Origin: an uncultured bacterium
Lineage (GTDB): Bacteria > Verrucomicrobiota > Kiritimatiellia > PWTM01
DNA length: 64,000 nucleotides
Direction: 5' to 3'
NCBI GenBank assembly: GCA_938010045.1
Contig: CALLFZ010000003.1
Coordinates: 124,001 to 188,000 of the forward strand
Shown here: in pieces, positions 27,191 to 39,156 of the stretch
Position numbering within the stretch: position 1 is the first letter of the stretch
Layout: the number at the start of each line of letters is the position of its first letter
Position numbers and translations under genes: made by a program
Notes under the pieces: model-generated
What the model was told of the DNA's origin: nothing
The model's input: the letters and a program-made list of their open reading frames with translations, nothing else
The model's database searches: none

Positions 27191-28510
27191 ATGAGCCCTG
27201 ACGACGTCCTTATCCGCAACGCGCGGGTGTGGCCCGCCTGGGACGCTCCCCTGATCCATGATGGTTCGATCCTGATTTCGGGCGAGCGCATCGAGCGGGT
27301 GGGGCGGTTCACCGCCCGTGCCCGCACCGTGATCGACGCCGGCGGCGCGCTCGTAATGCCCGGCTTGATCCACGCCCACGTGCACCTCTGCCAGACGCTC
27401 TTTCGCGGTGCTGCAGAGGACCGCCCCCTGCTCACTTGGCTGCGCGAACGCATCTGGCCCCTGGAGGCGGCGCACGACGCGTTCACGCTGGAGGTCTCCG
27501 CCCAGCTCGGCGCGGCCGAGATGATCCGCGGTGGCACGACGGGATTCGCCTCGATGGAAACCGTGCGCGGCACCGAGGTCGTGCTCGATACGGTCGCGCG
27601 CATCGGCCTGCCGGGGATCGTCGGGCACTGTCTCATGGACGAGACCGGCGGCTACGCGCCGCTCGCGGTGCCGATCGACGACGCCCTCGCCGCCTGTGAC
27701 GCGCTACTCTCTCTGAGCCAGAGTCACCGCTGGGTGCGGCCCGGGGTCGCGCCGCGATTTGCGCTCTCGTGTTCCGAGCGGAATTTGATCGAAGCAGCCG
27801 CCTTCGCGCGCGATCGTGGGCTACGGCTGCACACGCACGCCTCCGAACAGGTTCCCGAGATCGAGTGGGTCCGCGAACGCACGGGGCGCGACAACGTGGC
27901 GTATCTGCGGGATTGCGGCGTGGCCGGCCCGGACGTGTTGCTGGCGCACTGCGTGCACGTGGACTCGGTGGAGCGCGCGATTCTGGCGGACACCGGCAGT
28001 CATGTGGTGCATTGTCCCTCGGCCAACTGGAAACTCGGCTCGGGCATCGCGCCGGTGCCGGAGATGCTTGCGGAGGGCATTTCCGTGGCCCTCGGGGCGG
28101 ACGGTGCCTCCTGCAACAATCGTCTCGACATGTTCGCCGAGATGCGGCTGGCGGGCCTGGCCCAGTCGCTTCGACGCGGACCGGGTGGGCTCCCGGCACG
28201 GGAGATCGTGCGACTCGCCACCGAGGGCGGCGCGGCGGCGCTCGGCTGGGGCGGCCACGTCGGGCGGCTCGAGCCCGGCTGGCGGGCGGATGTGATCCTG
28301 ATCGAGCTCGACGATCTCTCCGTGACACCGGCCGAGGATCCCGCCACCGCGGTGGTCTACTCGGCGCATCCGGGGTGCGTATCGCTGACGATGGCCGCCG
28401 GCCGCATCTTGTATGAAAACGGCGAGTTCACGACTCTCGATGCCGACCGCCTTCGCGCGGACGTTCGCGAGGCGCGCCGGCGTCTTCTGAGCCGGGCGGG
28501 CCTGGCCTGA
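27191..28510 (+). CDS. Amidohydrolase, MTA/SAH deaminase-like
   Basis: Members of this family deaminate 5'-methylthioadenosine, S-adenosylhomocysteine or 5'-deoxyadenosine; some relatives act on triazines or guanine. The protein has the metal ligands GLIHAHVHLCQTL near residue 65, HTHASE near 215, LLAHCVHVD near 245, and the late Asp in LGADGASCNNRLDMF. PSANWKLGSGIAPVPEML is typical of the MtaD/SAH deaminase group. Start is the ATG at 27191, or the in-frame GTG at 27182. It diverges from a homocysteine methyltransferase gene, which fits a role in the methyl cycle. Exact substrate is not proven. Confidence 0.83.
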   Translation: MSPDDVLIRNARVWPAWDAPLIHDGSILISGERIERVGRFTARARTVIDAGGALVMPGLIHAHVHLCQTLFRGAAEDRPLLTWLRERIWPLEAAHDAFTLEVSAQLGAAEMIRGGTTGFASMETVRGTEVVLDTVARIGLPGIVGHCLMDETGGYAPLAVPIDDALAACDALLSLSQSHRWVRPGVAPRFALSCSERNLIEAAAFARDRGLRLHTHASEQVPEIEWVRERTGRDNVAYLRDCGVAGPDVLLAHCVHVDSVERAILADTGSHVVHCPSANWKLGSGIAPVPEMLAEGISVALGADGASCNNRLDMFAEMRLAGLAQSLRRGPGGLPAREIVRLATEGGAAALGWGGHVGRLEPGWRADVILIELDDLSVTPAEDPATAVVYSAHPGCVSLTMAAGRILYENGEFTTLDADRLRADVREARRRLLSRAGLA

Positions 28511-28658
28511 ACGCCGTGCGCCGTTGTCGCCGCCGCCGGTGTGTTCCCCGTAGTCCCACGCATGTGGAGTGACCGTCGGGGCCCGCCGCCGGCGGCGGCA
28601 ACCGCCGGGTTCTCGCCGCGGTCGAGCCCCCCGGTTGTGGAAGGTGAGGCGTCCGTGT

Positions 28659-29582
28659 TCAGCGGCCGGCGGGGGTGGGCCGCGCCGGTTCGGTCGGCGG
28701 GTTCGTGCCGGCGGGGCGCACACTCATCCAGGCGCGGCGGAAGGCTTCGGCGCGCATTTCGGCGACCTCTCGGGCAGCGCGTTCACGCTGCAGTTCGTCC
28801 CGAAGTGTTGGCTCGCGTTCGGCGGTTCCCGCCGGGAGCGCGGCGGCGCGGGCGGCGTCGCGCGCGCGCAGCCGCTGTTCCAGCTCATCGAGCCTCGACC
28901 GCGTTTGGCGCAATTCCTCACGTAGGCGGTCGCGCTCGGTTTCTGCGCCCACGCGGTGCTCTTCCGAAAGCTCGTATAGCGACTGCCATGTCTTCTTTTC
29001 GGCGGCGAACATTTCGTGGAGCCGGCGGATCTCCTCGGGTTGCGCGGCGGCGGTGGGTGGCGGCGGGGCGCGGGGCGACGCCTCGCGGGCGGCGGCCTCC
29101 AGCTCGGCGACCTTCCGGCGCAGCTCAGCCAGCTCGCGGGTGCGCTCTTCGAGGAGCGCCCGTACTTCGCGCATGCCGCCCACTCCTTCGGCGGGCGGCG
29201 CGGCGGCGAGCCGGGCCTCGAGTGCCCGAATGCGCGCCGCATCCTCACGGGCCTGGCGCACAAGCCCTTCGCGCTCGGCTTCGGCGGCCGCCGCGACGCG
29301 GGAGACCGCCGCGAGACGCGCGTTGGCCTCGTCGAGGCGGCGGCGCAGCGATTCGTTTTCGGAGCGCCGGCGCTCGAGCTCTTCGGACAACTCGCGGGCT
29401 CGGTGGCGCAGCGCCGCGGCCGACTGCTCGGCGGCGGCGAGCCGATCGGCCAGCCGCGCGGCGCCGGGATCGGGCTCAACCGGTTCGTTGGCCCGCGAGA
29501 GCAGCGCGAGCGCGAGTAGGCTAGCGAGGATCGTCGCGGCGGCGGGGCTGCTATTGCGCGAGGCGCTGCTCGAGCTGCGCAT
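28659..29582 (-). CDS. Exported coiled-coil protein
   Basis: The 307-residue product has an N-terminal hydrophobic segment (AAATILASLLALALLS) and then a long heptad-rich, Arg/Glu/Ala-rich coiled coil (for example ADRLAAAEQSAAALRHRARE) interrupted by a Pro-rich break near residue 175. No enzymatic motif is present. Start at 29582 gives the signal anchor at the right place and overlaps the upstream gene by 32 bases. It is the last of three tandem coiled-coil genes and the only one without TPRs. It probably acts in the periplasm or at the membrane as a scaffold; function unknown. Confidence 0.72.
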   Translation of the reverse strand: MRSSSSASRNSSPAAATILASLLALALLSRANEPVEPDPGAARLADRLAAAEQSAAALRHRARELSEELERRRSENESLRRRLDEANARLAAVSRVAAAAEAEREGLVRQAREDAARIRALEARLAAAPPAEGVGGMREVRALLEERTRELAELRRKVAELEAAAREASPRAPPPPTAAAQPEEIRRLHEMFAAEKKTWQSLYELSEEHRVGAETERDRLREELRQTRSRLDELEQRLRARDAARAAALPAGTAEREPTLRDELQRERAAREVAEMRAEAFRRAWMSVRPAGTNPPTEPARPTPAGR

Positions 29583-31665
29583 CGGGGGGTTCTCCAAGCT
29601 CGAGGGCGCGGCGATAGAGCGCGCGGACCTCCTCAATCGGGGGATTGCGTTGCATCACCAGCAACGCGGCGAGGTTGAAGTGGGCCTTGCCGTCGGTCGG
29701 GTCGAGTCGGATGACCTCGCGGTATTCGGCGATCGCGTCATCGAGGCGGTTAAGCTTGTAGCAGGCGATCGCGAAATCGCGGTGATAGGTCGCATCGGTG
29801 GGGTCGAGCGCGACGGCTTTCGCCAACGCGCGGCCCGCGCTGCGGAGATTGTTGTCGCGGGCCTCGACGAGACCGCGGAGGTGGTGGCCGCCGGCGAGAT
29901 GGGGATGCCGCGAGGTGAGCCGTTCGGCGGCGGCTCGGGCGGGACGGAGCTGACCGAGGGCGAGCGCGGCGCGGCCGTAGCCGAGCAGCGCCTCAGGGTG
30001 GTCCGGCGCGACGGTAAGGAGGCGGTCATAAATGCGGATGGCGTCGGCCGGCTGGTTCGAGCTCAGCAGCGTCGCGGCCTCTGCCAATTGCTGCTGCAGT
30101 TCGGGAGGCAGCTCGAGCGCGGCCGGCGCGGGCGCTTCGATGGCCGGCTCCGGAGCTTGTACGGCCGGCGCCGGTACGGGCGCAGCGGAGAGGGGGTCGG
30201 GCCGCGACAGCGCGCCGCGGACGACCTTTTCCTGAAGTCGGTCGCGTTCGGCGCGGACGCGGTCAAGCTCGGCGCGCAGGGCGTCGCGCTCGCGTTCGGC
30301 CTCGCGTGCCTCGCGGTCGCGCAGATCGAGTTTCGCGGCCAGCGCCTGCAGGCGGGCTTCGGCGCGGCGGAGGTGTTCGCGGGTCTCGGCCAGCGCGGTC
30401 TCAGTGGCGGTATCGGAGGTGGCGGAGCGCCGGGCGGTTTCGAACTCATGGAGCCGGAGCTGTAGCGCGGCGGCCTGTTCGCGCGCGGCGTCGCGCTCCG
30501 CGATCGCCTGGTCGAGCCGCGCGCGGAGTTCCTGTGTGGCGCCGGCGGCGGGCTCGGCGGCGCTTTTGAGGGCGCGTCCGAGTTCGCGAATCCGCTCGCG
30601 GTCGTCGCGGCTGGCGGCCTCGAGGCGTTCGAGCTCGCCCCGCAGTTTCTCCACTTCGGCCGCGGCGGCGGCGCGTTCGGCGGCGACGCGTTTGAGTTCC
30701 CGCTCGAGCGCGACGATCCGCTCGGTGGCCTCGTCGGCGGCGGGCCGTTCGGCGGCCTTCAGCTCGCGGATTTGTTCGCGGGCGGCGTGCAGTTGGGCGG
30801 CGAGGGATTCCGCGCGCGCCGCTGCGGCTGCGGCCTCGCGGCGGGCCTCGCGTACCTGCGTATCCCGTGCGGCGATTTCGTGAGGGGCGGCGGCCGTAGC
30901 GGCTTCCAGTTCGCGCACTCGCGCCTGGAGCGAGGCGATCTGTTCGCGATGCTGCGCGGCCTGCTGTTCCGCGGCTTCGGCGCGGCGGCGAAGGTCATCG
31001 CGTTCAGTTTCGGCGGCGCGGAGCGCAGCGAGGGCTTCGCGATGTTGGGCGGCAGAGACGCTCTCGCGCGCTGCGGCGAGGGCGCGCTCCAGGGCGCTGG
31101 CGCGCTCGATCGCAGCGTCGAGATCGCTCCGGAGGTTGCGGGCCCTCTCGTCGGCAGCGTCTGCGCGCGCCGTTGCGCGGCGGAGGTCTTCCCGGAGCGA
31201 GGCGAGCTCCGCCCGGGCGGTCTCGCGTTCCGTCTGCAACTGATCGAGCGCGGCTTCGAGTTCGCGAAGCCGCTCGGTGGGGGCGGCGGCGGGGGCCGGC
31301 CCCGAAGCCGTGGTCGCGCGCGCGCCGGGCTGAGCGAGGAGCGCCGCGATACGTTGGCGGCAGTAGTCCATGCGGTAGTCGAGGGCGGCCGGCTTGTAGT
31401 CCGGCCGTTCGCGGCGCAGCTGTTCGAAGAGCGTGAGCGCGTGTTGATAGCCGGCCAGGGCGCGGGCCAAGTCGCCGGACTCAAGGGCGCGATCGGCGGC
31501 GAGCATCTCTTGATAGGCGGGCTTTTCCGGCAGATCGCCGGAGGCGGCGACGGCGAACGACGGCAGCAACGCCGCGAGCACGATCGCCGCGCTTCGGCGA
31601 CATCGGCTGCGGCGCGCTCTAGGGCGCGGTGTCGGGTTCTCGCAAACGTTGTTCGATCCGTTCAT
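29551..31665 (-). CDS. Exported coiled-coil protein with C-terminal TPRs
   Basis: The 704-residue product has a basic leader and hydrophobic signal (SAAIVLAALLPSFAVAASG). A short segment with AYQEMLAADRALESGDLARA looks like one TPR, followed by a coiled coil of about 400 residues, very rich in Ala/Arg/Glu, then a Pro/Ala linker. A C-terminal TPR domain follows from about residue 540 (SSNQPADAIRIYDRLLTVAP, DATYHRDFAIACYKLNRLDD). It ends LELGEPPDAQLEQRLAQ, nearly the same as the end of the upstream gene product. ATG at 31665 overlaps the upstream gene by 47 bases. Function is unknown. Confidence 0.75.
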   Translation of the reverse strand: MNGSNNVCENPTPRPRARRSRCRRSAAIVLAALLPSFAVAASGDLPEKPAYQEMLAADRALESGDLARALAGYQHALTLFEQLRRERPDYKPAALDYRMDYCRQRIAALLAQPGARATTASGPAPAAAPTERLRELEAALDQLQTERETARAELASLREDLRRATARADAADERARNLRSDLDAAIERASALERALAAARESVSAAQHREALAALRAAETERDDLRRRAEAAEQQAAQHREQIASLQARVRELEAATAAAPHEIAARDTQVREARREAAAAAARAESLAAQLHAAREQIRELKAAERPAADEATERIVALERELKRVAAERAAAAAEVEKLRGELERLEAASRDDRERIRELGRALKSAAEPAAGATQELRARLDQAIAERDAAREQAAALQLRLHEFETARRSATSDTATETALAETREHLRRAEARLQALAAKLDLRDREAREAERERDALRAELDRVRAERDRLQEKVVRGALSRPDPLSAAPVPAPAVQAPEPAIEAPAPAALELPPELQQQLAEAATLLSSNQPADAIRIYDRLLTVAPDHPEALLGYGRAALALGQLRPARAAAERLTSRHPHLAGGHHLRGLVEARDNNLRSAGRALAKAVALDPTDATYHRDFAIACYKLNRLDDAIAEYREVIRLDPTDGKAHFNLAALLVMQRNPPIEEVRALYRRALELGEPPDAQLEQRLAQ

Positions 31666-33085
31666 CGTTCGGCTCTCCCAGCTCGATCGCGCGACGGTAG
31701 CAGTCGGCCGCTCGGCGGCGGTTGGGCGGCGTGGTTTTGAGCAAACAGACGGCGGCGTTGAACCACGATAGGCCGTCGTCGGGATCGAGGCCGGCGGCGG
31801 CGATGAAGGTGACGGCGGCCTCGTCGAATCGGCCGGCGTCATGGAACGCGGCGCCGAGCTCGCGGGCGATGTCGGCGCGCAGCGGCGCGCGCTCGCGAGC
31901 TTGGCGCAGCTGGCGCAGCGCCTCGTCGGCGCGGCCGAGGCGCGCGGCGATGCGTCCGGCGAGCAGCAGGCGGTCGGGGTGATCGGGCGCCGCCGCAAGC
32001 AGGTCGCGGGCGAGCCGGTCGGCGGCGGTCAGTTCGCCAGCCTCGAGCAGTGTCTCGGCAAGCCCCGTGGCGGCCACGGCGTCGCCGGGGCGGAGGTTGA
32101 GCGCTTGCGCGTAGAGCGCGCGGGCATCCGCCCAGCGGCCCTCCTCACGCGCAGCGGCGGCGAGCACGAGCAGGCGGGTCAGCTCGGCCTCGTCCACCTC
32201 GTCGGCGGGCACGAGGGTCATCGGGGACGCCGCAACAGCGGCGGGCGGCGGCGCCGCGGTGGAGGAAAGGATCGGCGTGGGCACGGGCGGCGGGGAGGCG
32301 CCGCCGGCGGCCGCGAGGGCGGCGGGCTCGGGCGGTACCGGGACGGCGGCGACCGTGGCGGCCGGCAGTTCGGGGACGGGACGCGGCACGACGGTGATCG
32401 GGGCGGGGGCGGAGGTGACTGAGCCGTCGGGCTCGGGCGGCGGACGAGACTCCGGCATGCGGTCCACCGGCGTCTCGTCGAGCTCGGTTGTCGGCGACTC
32501 CGGCTCAGTGGCGCTGCGAAGCCGCCGCTCCAGGTCGCGCACCGCCGCGCGCAGGCGGAGCCGTTCGGTGTCGGCCTCGTCGGCGCGCGAACGCTCGCGC
32601 TGGAGTGAGGCGACCAGCTCGTCGCGCTCCTGCGTCAGCCGGCGCAGGTCCCGGTGCGCCGCCTGGAGGCGGTCGTCGAGCTCACGCAGTTCGGCGGCGG
32701 TGCGTTCGGCGCGACGGCGAGCGTCGTCGAGATCGGTTTCGAGCCGACCGACGCGCGTCTGCAGCGCGAGGTTCTCCGATTCCAAGTCCTGCACTCGGGT
32801 CTCGAGCTCGCGGCGTCGGGTCTCGGCGGCTTGCTGCGCCGCTCGTGCCCGGCGGAGCTGGCGGTCCTTCTCGTCCATACGGAGCCGAAGCTGCTCATAG
32901 CTGGTGCGAATGCGCGCGACGGCGCTCTCGATCTCGGCCATCGGGTCACCGTCGGGCAAAGCGGAGGTGGCGTCCGATGCGGACGGCTCCTTCTCGGCGG
33001 CCCGTAGGAGACTGCATGCGCATCCAAACGCCGTCGCAAACATGGCGGCTCGAGCGGCCCGGGCGCTGGCATGGCGGCGAGACAT
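31619..33085 (-). CDS. Exported coiled-coil protein with C-terminal TPRs, paralogue
   Basis: The 488-residue product has a signal-like N-terminus (RAAMFATAFGCACSLLRAAE), a coiled coil over about residues 50-195 and a Pro/Val/Ala-rich linker over about 200-295. Four or so TPR units follow (ARALYAQALNLRPGDAVAAT, APDHPDRLLLAGRIAARLGR, LGAAFHDAGRFDEAAVTFIA). Its end, RRAIELGEPNDERIEQRL, matches the end of the next gene product, so the two are paralogues by duplication. It diverges from rlmB with 43 bases between them. No catalytic motif; a structural or scaffolding envelope role is an inference. Confidence 0.75.
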   Translation of the reverse strand: MSRRHASARAARAAMFATAFGCACSLLRAAEKEPSASDATSALPDGDPMAEIESAVARIRTSYEQLRLRMDEKDRQLRRARAAQQAAETRRRELETRVQDLESENLALQTRVGRLETDLDDARRRAERTAAELRELDDRLQAAHRDLRRLTQERDELVASLQRERSRADEADTERLRLRAAVRDLERRLRSATEPESPTTELDETPVDRMPESRPPPEPDGSVTSAPAPITVVPRPVPELPAATVAAVPVPPEPAALAAAGGASPPPVPTPILSSTAAPPPAAVAASPMTLVPADEVDEAELTRLLVLAAAAREEGRWADARALYAQALNLRPGDAVAATGLAETLLEAGELTAADRLARDLLAAAPDHPDRLLLAGRIAARLGRADEALRQLRQARERAPLRADIARELGAAFHDAGRFDEAAVTFIAAAGLDPDDGLSWFNAAVCLLKTTPPNRRRAADCYRRAIELGEPNDERIEQRLREPDTAP

Positions 33086-33128
33086 CGGTTCTTTTGTGTG
33101 GTCCGCGGAGATGCTATAGGAAGCAGCC

Positions 33129-33950
33129 GTGAAACTTCAATGCGGACGGGGCGATCGCCCAACCGAGTGGCTGTACGGGCGGCAGGTGTTGCTCGAGGTC
33201 CTGCGGGCGGGGCGCCGCCGCTGCCACGCGTTGTGGGTCGCCGAAGGAGTGCGACCGGGGCCGACGGTGTCGGCGCTGAGGGACTGGGCGCGTCGGCGCG
33301 GTGTGCCAGTGAGGATCTGTGCAAAGTCCGAGCTCGACCGCCGCACCGCAAGCGCGAACCATCAAGGGGCGGTGCTGGAGGCGGATCCGTTTCCGGAGAC
33401 CGGATTCGATGAGCTGGTGGACTCGGCGCTTCGCGGGCCGGAGCCTCCGTTCCTTTTGATGCTGGACCACCTGCAGGACCCGCAGAATGTCGGTTCGATC
33501 ATGCGGTCCGCCGAGGCGGCCGGAGTGGGAGGCGTGGTGCTTGCGCGGGACCGCGCGTGCGGGGTCACGCCGGCGGTGGTGCGCGCGTCGTCGGGGGCGG
33601 TGGAGCACCTGCCGGTGGCGCGGGTGGCGAACATCGCGGCGGCGGTGACCGAGCTTGAGCGGCGTGGCGTTCGCGTGTGGGCGCTCGACGCGGTCGAAGA
33701 GGCGCGGCCGATCCACGAACAGGATTTGCGCGGCGCGCTGGCGTTGGTGGTCGGCGCGGAGGGTCAGGGGGTACAGAAACGCGTGCGGGCGGCCTGCGCG
33801 GGGTGTCTGCGCATTCCGATGTGGGGGCGGGTGGCGTCGTTCAACGCGGCCGTCGCGGCGGCGATGGCGATGTACGAGGTGCGCCGGCAGCGAATCACCG
33901 TGGCGGGCGGGGAGACGGGCGACCATGTCACTGCGGCACCGCGCAGTTGA
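33129..33950 (+). CDS. rlmB: TrmH/RlmB-family rRNA (or tRNA) 2'-O-methyltransferase
   Basis: SPOUT methyltransferase that adds a methyl group to a ribose in RNA; RlmB modifies G2251 of 23S rRNA. The 273-residue protein has an N-terminal L30e-like substrate domain (EWLYGRQVLLEVLRAGRR to ANHQGAVLEA) and the SPOUT knot with motif 1 DHLQDPQNVGSIMRSAEAAG, motif 2 LVVGAEGQGV and motif 3 IPMWGRVASFNAAVAAA. The two-domain layout favours RlmB over tRNA TrmH. A small unknown gene overlaps its end by 26 bases. Confidence 0.88.
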   Translation: MKLQCGRGDRPTEWLYGRQVLLEVLRAGRRRCHALWVAEGVRPGPTVSALRDWARRRGVPVRICAKSELDRRTASANHQGAVLEADPFPETGFDELVDSALRGPEPPFLLMLDHLQDPQNVGSIMRSAEAAGVGGVVLARDRACGVTPAVVRASSGAVEHLPVARVANIAAAVTELERRGVRVWALDAVEEARPIHEQDLRGALALVVGAEGQGVQKRVRAACAGCLRIPMWGRVASFNAAVAAAMAMYEVRRQRITVAGGETGDHVTAAPRS

Positions 33951-34329
33951 GGAATTCGAGCTGCGGCTGCACGAGCTGTTCGGGCGGATCGACCGCGAGC
34001 TCGAGACTCAGTACGGCGGCGAGATTCCGCGCGATCCGCGCCGCCCGCCCGTCGGCTCGACCGCGGATCACACCGCGGAGGGAGTATTTCGTCTCGGCGC
34101 GTCGTTCAGCGCGGGTTACGGCTCGGAGTACGGCCCCGGCTATGTGGTGGCGATTGACGTGCGGGCCGCGCGGCCGCCACCGCCGGAGTTGTCCGCCCGG
34201 ATCGAGCGGCGCGCAATCGAACGGCTGCGCCAGGAGCTGGCGGCGGAGTTTCCCGACCGCGCGCTCGAGGTGGTGCGGGACGGACCAGTCTGGAAAATCA
34301 TCGGAGACCTCTCGCTCGGCCAGGCCTGA
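33925..34329 (+). CDS. Small conserved-looking protein of unknown function
   Basis: The 134-residue product starts MSLRHRAVEEFELRLHELFG, with an amphipathic N-terminal helix, and continues with a compact mixed region including GASFSAGYGSEYGPGYVVAI and a C-terminal RLRQELAAEFPDRALEVVRD helix-strand pattern. It has no signal peptide, membrane segment or cysteine motif. It overlaps rlmB by 26 bases, so it is probably translated with it. I do not recognise the family, but the composition is that of a real globular protein. Confidence 0.65.
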   Translation: MSLRHRAVEEFELRLHELFGRIDRELETQYGGEIPRDPRRPPVGSTADHTAEGVFRLGASFSAGYGSEYGPGYVVAIDVRAARPPPPELSARIERRAIERLRQELAAEFPDRALEVVRDGPVWKIIGDLSLGQA

Positions 34330-34396
34330 ACGAGCCGTTTGGAGCCACACGGGGAGTGGTCGGCCGTGCCATGGTTGGAACGGAGCGCGGGGGGGG

Positions 34397-34413
34397 CGTC
34401 CAAGGCTTGGACG
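34397..34413. repeat. Dispersed palindrome GTCCAAGGCTTGGAC
   Basis: CGTCCAAG-G-CTTGGACG is a perfect 17-nt palindrome in the short spacer between two convergent genes (the small unknown gene on the plus strand and rmd on the minus strand). Confidence 0.8.
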
Positions 34414-34442
34414 GGCGAGGGGTGCGGATGCGAGACGGCGGT

Positions 34443-37308
<2,866 letters not shown>

Positions 37309-37362
37309 CGGGCAGCCCGCGGCGGCGTCGGACCGACGGCGCGGACAACGACCGGAAATCGG

Positions 37363-37566
37363 TTACTTCGCGCTGGCGGCGGCGGCCGCGCGGCTCCGCG
37401 CACGCGCGGCCTTGCGGCGGCGCTGCTCGGACGGCTTTTCGTAATGGCGGCGAGCGCGCAACTCGCGCAGCACACCCTCGCGGTCGAGCTTCTTCTTGAG
37501 CCGCCGGATCGCCTTGTCAATCGTTTCGCCTTTGCGAACCTTGACTTCGGTCACGTTGTTCTTCAC
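37363..37566 (-). CDS. rpsU: Small ribosomal subunit protein bS21
   Basis: bS21 sits on the 30S platform near the anti-Shine-Dalgarno end of 16S rRNA. The 67-residue product begins [20 protein letters not shown] and continues with [30 protein letters not shown] and a very basic Arg/Ala/Lys tail, as in the family. It starts with GTG at 37566 after GGGAAAGG; the track's longer version adds non-homologous sequence. A strong promoter lies about 50 bases upstream, so it is a single-gene unit. Confidence 0.93.
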   Translation of the reverse strand: MKNNVTEVKVRKGETIDKAIRRLKKKLDREGVLRELRARRHYEKPSEQRRRKAARARSRAAAAASAK

Positions 37567-37614
37567 CCCTTTCCCGTCGCGCTTCCCGCGCACGAGACCA
37601 TCCTCAAAAGACGA

Positions 37615-37643
37615 ATCATAGGGCAGATTCGTCGGGACGTCAA
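37615..37643 (-). promoter_or_regulatory. Strong sigma-70-type promoter of rpsU
   Basis: On the minus strand TTGACG (37638-37643) and TATGAT (37615-37620) are separated by exactly 17 bases. The predicted start gives an untranslated leader of about 40 bases before the GTG of rpsU. Confidence 0.7.
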
Positions 37644-38319
37644 ACCGGCCGCGATGCTGAGACCGCGCATGGGACCTCCAGCCGGCACGAGGAGAGCAGG
37701 CCTTCGTTCGGTGCTGTGGCTGCCGATCGCCCATATTCTGCGACTCGCGACGGGGAGCCGATGCGGACGCGGAAAAAAGAAGTCACGGAAACCGAGGCGT
37801 TCGCGTGCCCAAAATGTTCGAGAACGCCTGAGATCGCGGTATCGGTACGGCGAATTGAGCGCGGCGATGGAGCGGGTCAGAGTCGAACCCCTCGTGTAGG
37901 CGTGGTGGTGCTGCGTTTCGGCGCCTCCGCGACTGGGCCTGTGTTCGCCGGCCACATGCAGCCTCCATGAGACCATGCGACCAATGAGACCATGGCCCCG
38001 ACTGACAGGGGCGGTGTATCGAGAAATGTCGGTCGGCGCCGGCGTGATGGCCGTCCTCGGGATGGGGCATTGGCTGGCGCGGCGCCGGCAGGGCTGGACG
38101 TGGCCAAACTCAAAGAGCGGGCTGACGACTTTGACCTGTGCGGCAGGCGGGGTCGCGTCGGGCGGGGGCCTCATCTAAAAATTTCGGACGAAGGTGGCCC
38201 CCGGATCGGATGCCGGCATGAGCCGACCATCACGAGAGTGGCTGCACCCGGCGTTTTTTCCTGCCCTGCTTGGTGGTTGCCCGGGTTGATCCCCGCCGAA
38301 TTTTGCAGCCGAATTTTGC
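37644..38319. other. Intergenic stretch with no recognisable gene
   Basis: About 680 bases between the rpsU promoter and repeat locus B. Several ORFs are listed on both strands, but none has a convincing composition or start. I checked for a tRNA around the GGTTCGACT-like sequence near 37880 and found no cloverleaf. It may hold old, decayed sequence. Confidence 0.4.
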
Positions 38320-38685
38320 ACTTGGGCCTGTCCCCAATCGAACACACTAGGCGTGCCCGTCCTCGGCATCGGCAGCCGGGCCATCCTTCCTTGACGTGCC
38401 TGTTCCCAGTGGTCCCCCAACCGCCGGCCCGAGTGCCTGTTGTCGGGGACAGGCACCACAACCGGCACCACAACCAAACAAGTGGGGACAGGAACCACAA
38501 CCAAAAGAGTGAGAGGGAGAGATTCGTGCGTAGCTCGCGCATGTGCCTGTCCCCAGTTACGGAGTGGGGACTTACGGAGTGGGGACAGGCACTCCCTCCT
38601 CGCCCCAGGGCAGGCCCGACCGCCAGACGCCACTCCTCGCCCTACATGCCCGGGCCCAATGGGGACAGGCACCAGGAAACCCTCG

Positions 38686-38707
38686 CTCCGGCGGCGGAGC
38701 GCCGGAG
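38686..38707 (-). repeat. CTCCGGCG hairpin repeat, copy 3
   Basis: The same 22-nt stem-loop as at 18723, in inverse orientation (CTACAG follows on the plus strand). It lies just downstream of a GGGGACAGGCACC motif. Confidence 0.85.
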
Positions 38708-38792
38708 CTACAGCGGCTGGAAGTGCGTGCCGGAAGTGCGTGCCTGTCCCCAAGGGCGGCTCGGGGTCCCTGTCCCCAGTTCGCGCGCATGG

Positions 38793-38814
38793 CTCCGGCG
38801 GCGGAGCGCCGGAG
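38793..38814 (-). repeat. CTCCGGCG hairpin repeat, copy 4
   Basis: The same stem-loop in inverse orientation. Its flank CATGCGCGCGAACT (minus strand) is shared with copies 1 and 2 apart from one base. Confidence 0.85.
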
Positions 38815-39134
38815 CTACAGGGGCGGCGCGCGTGGGCTCCAAACGGGGGACAGGCACCGGTCAAGAAGTCAAGAAGTTACAGTAGAAGATGTAAAGCGAG
38901 ATTGTTGCGTCGTTTGCGCTCGTGCCTGTTGCGCTCGTGCCTGTCCCCAATGCCTGTCCCCAATGGCAGTCCACAATGCCTGTTGCGCTCGTGCCTGTCC
39001 CCAATGGCAGTCCACAATGGCATAGGGGGCAGCAAAGGGGACAGCAAAGAGGACGGCCCAAGGGGGCCCAAGGGGACAGGCACCTGGAAACCCAAGGGGA
39101 CAGGCACCAGGAAACCGGCACCAGGAAACCCTCG

Positions 39135-39156
39135 CTCCGGCGGCGGAGCGCCGGAG
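39135..39156 (-). repeat. CTCCGGCG hairpin repeat, copy 5
   Basis: The same stem-loop in inverse orientation, within the block that matches 18643-18747 of locus A. Confidence 0.85.

Noticed and set aside
29551-31998. Full track ORF (815 residues) as the true start of the second coiled-coil protein
   Set aside because: The first 111 residues are antisense-free out-of-frame sequence of the upstream TPR gene; the signal peptide begins near 31665.
32259-32900. Ser/Arg-rich plus-strand ORF opposite the coiled-coil gene
   Set aside because: It is the antisense of a long Arg/Glu/Ala coiled coil, which gives long open frames in GC-rich DNA. The coiled-coil strand has the export signals and TPRs.
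37850-37920. Possible tRNA suggested by a GGTTCGACT-like T-loop on the minus strand
   Set aside because: The bases around the loop do not pair into a T stem and no acceptor or anticodon arm can be drawn.
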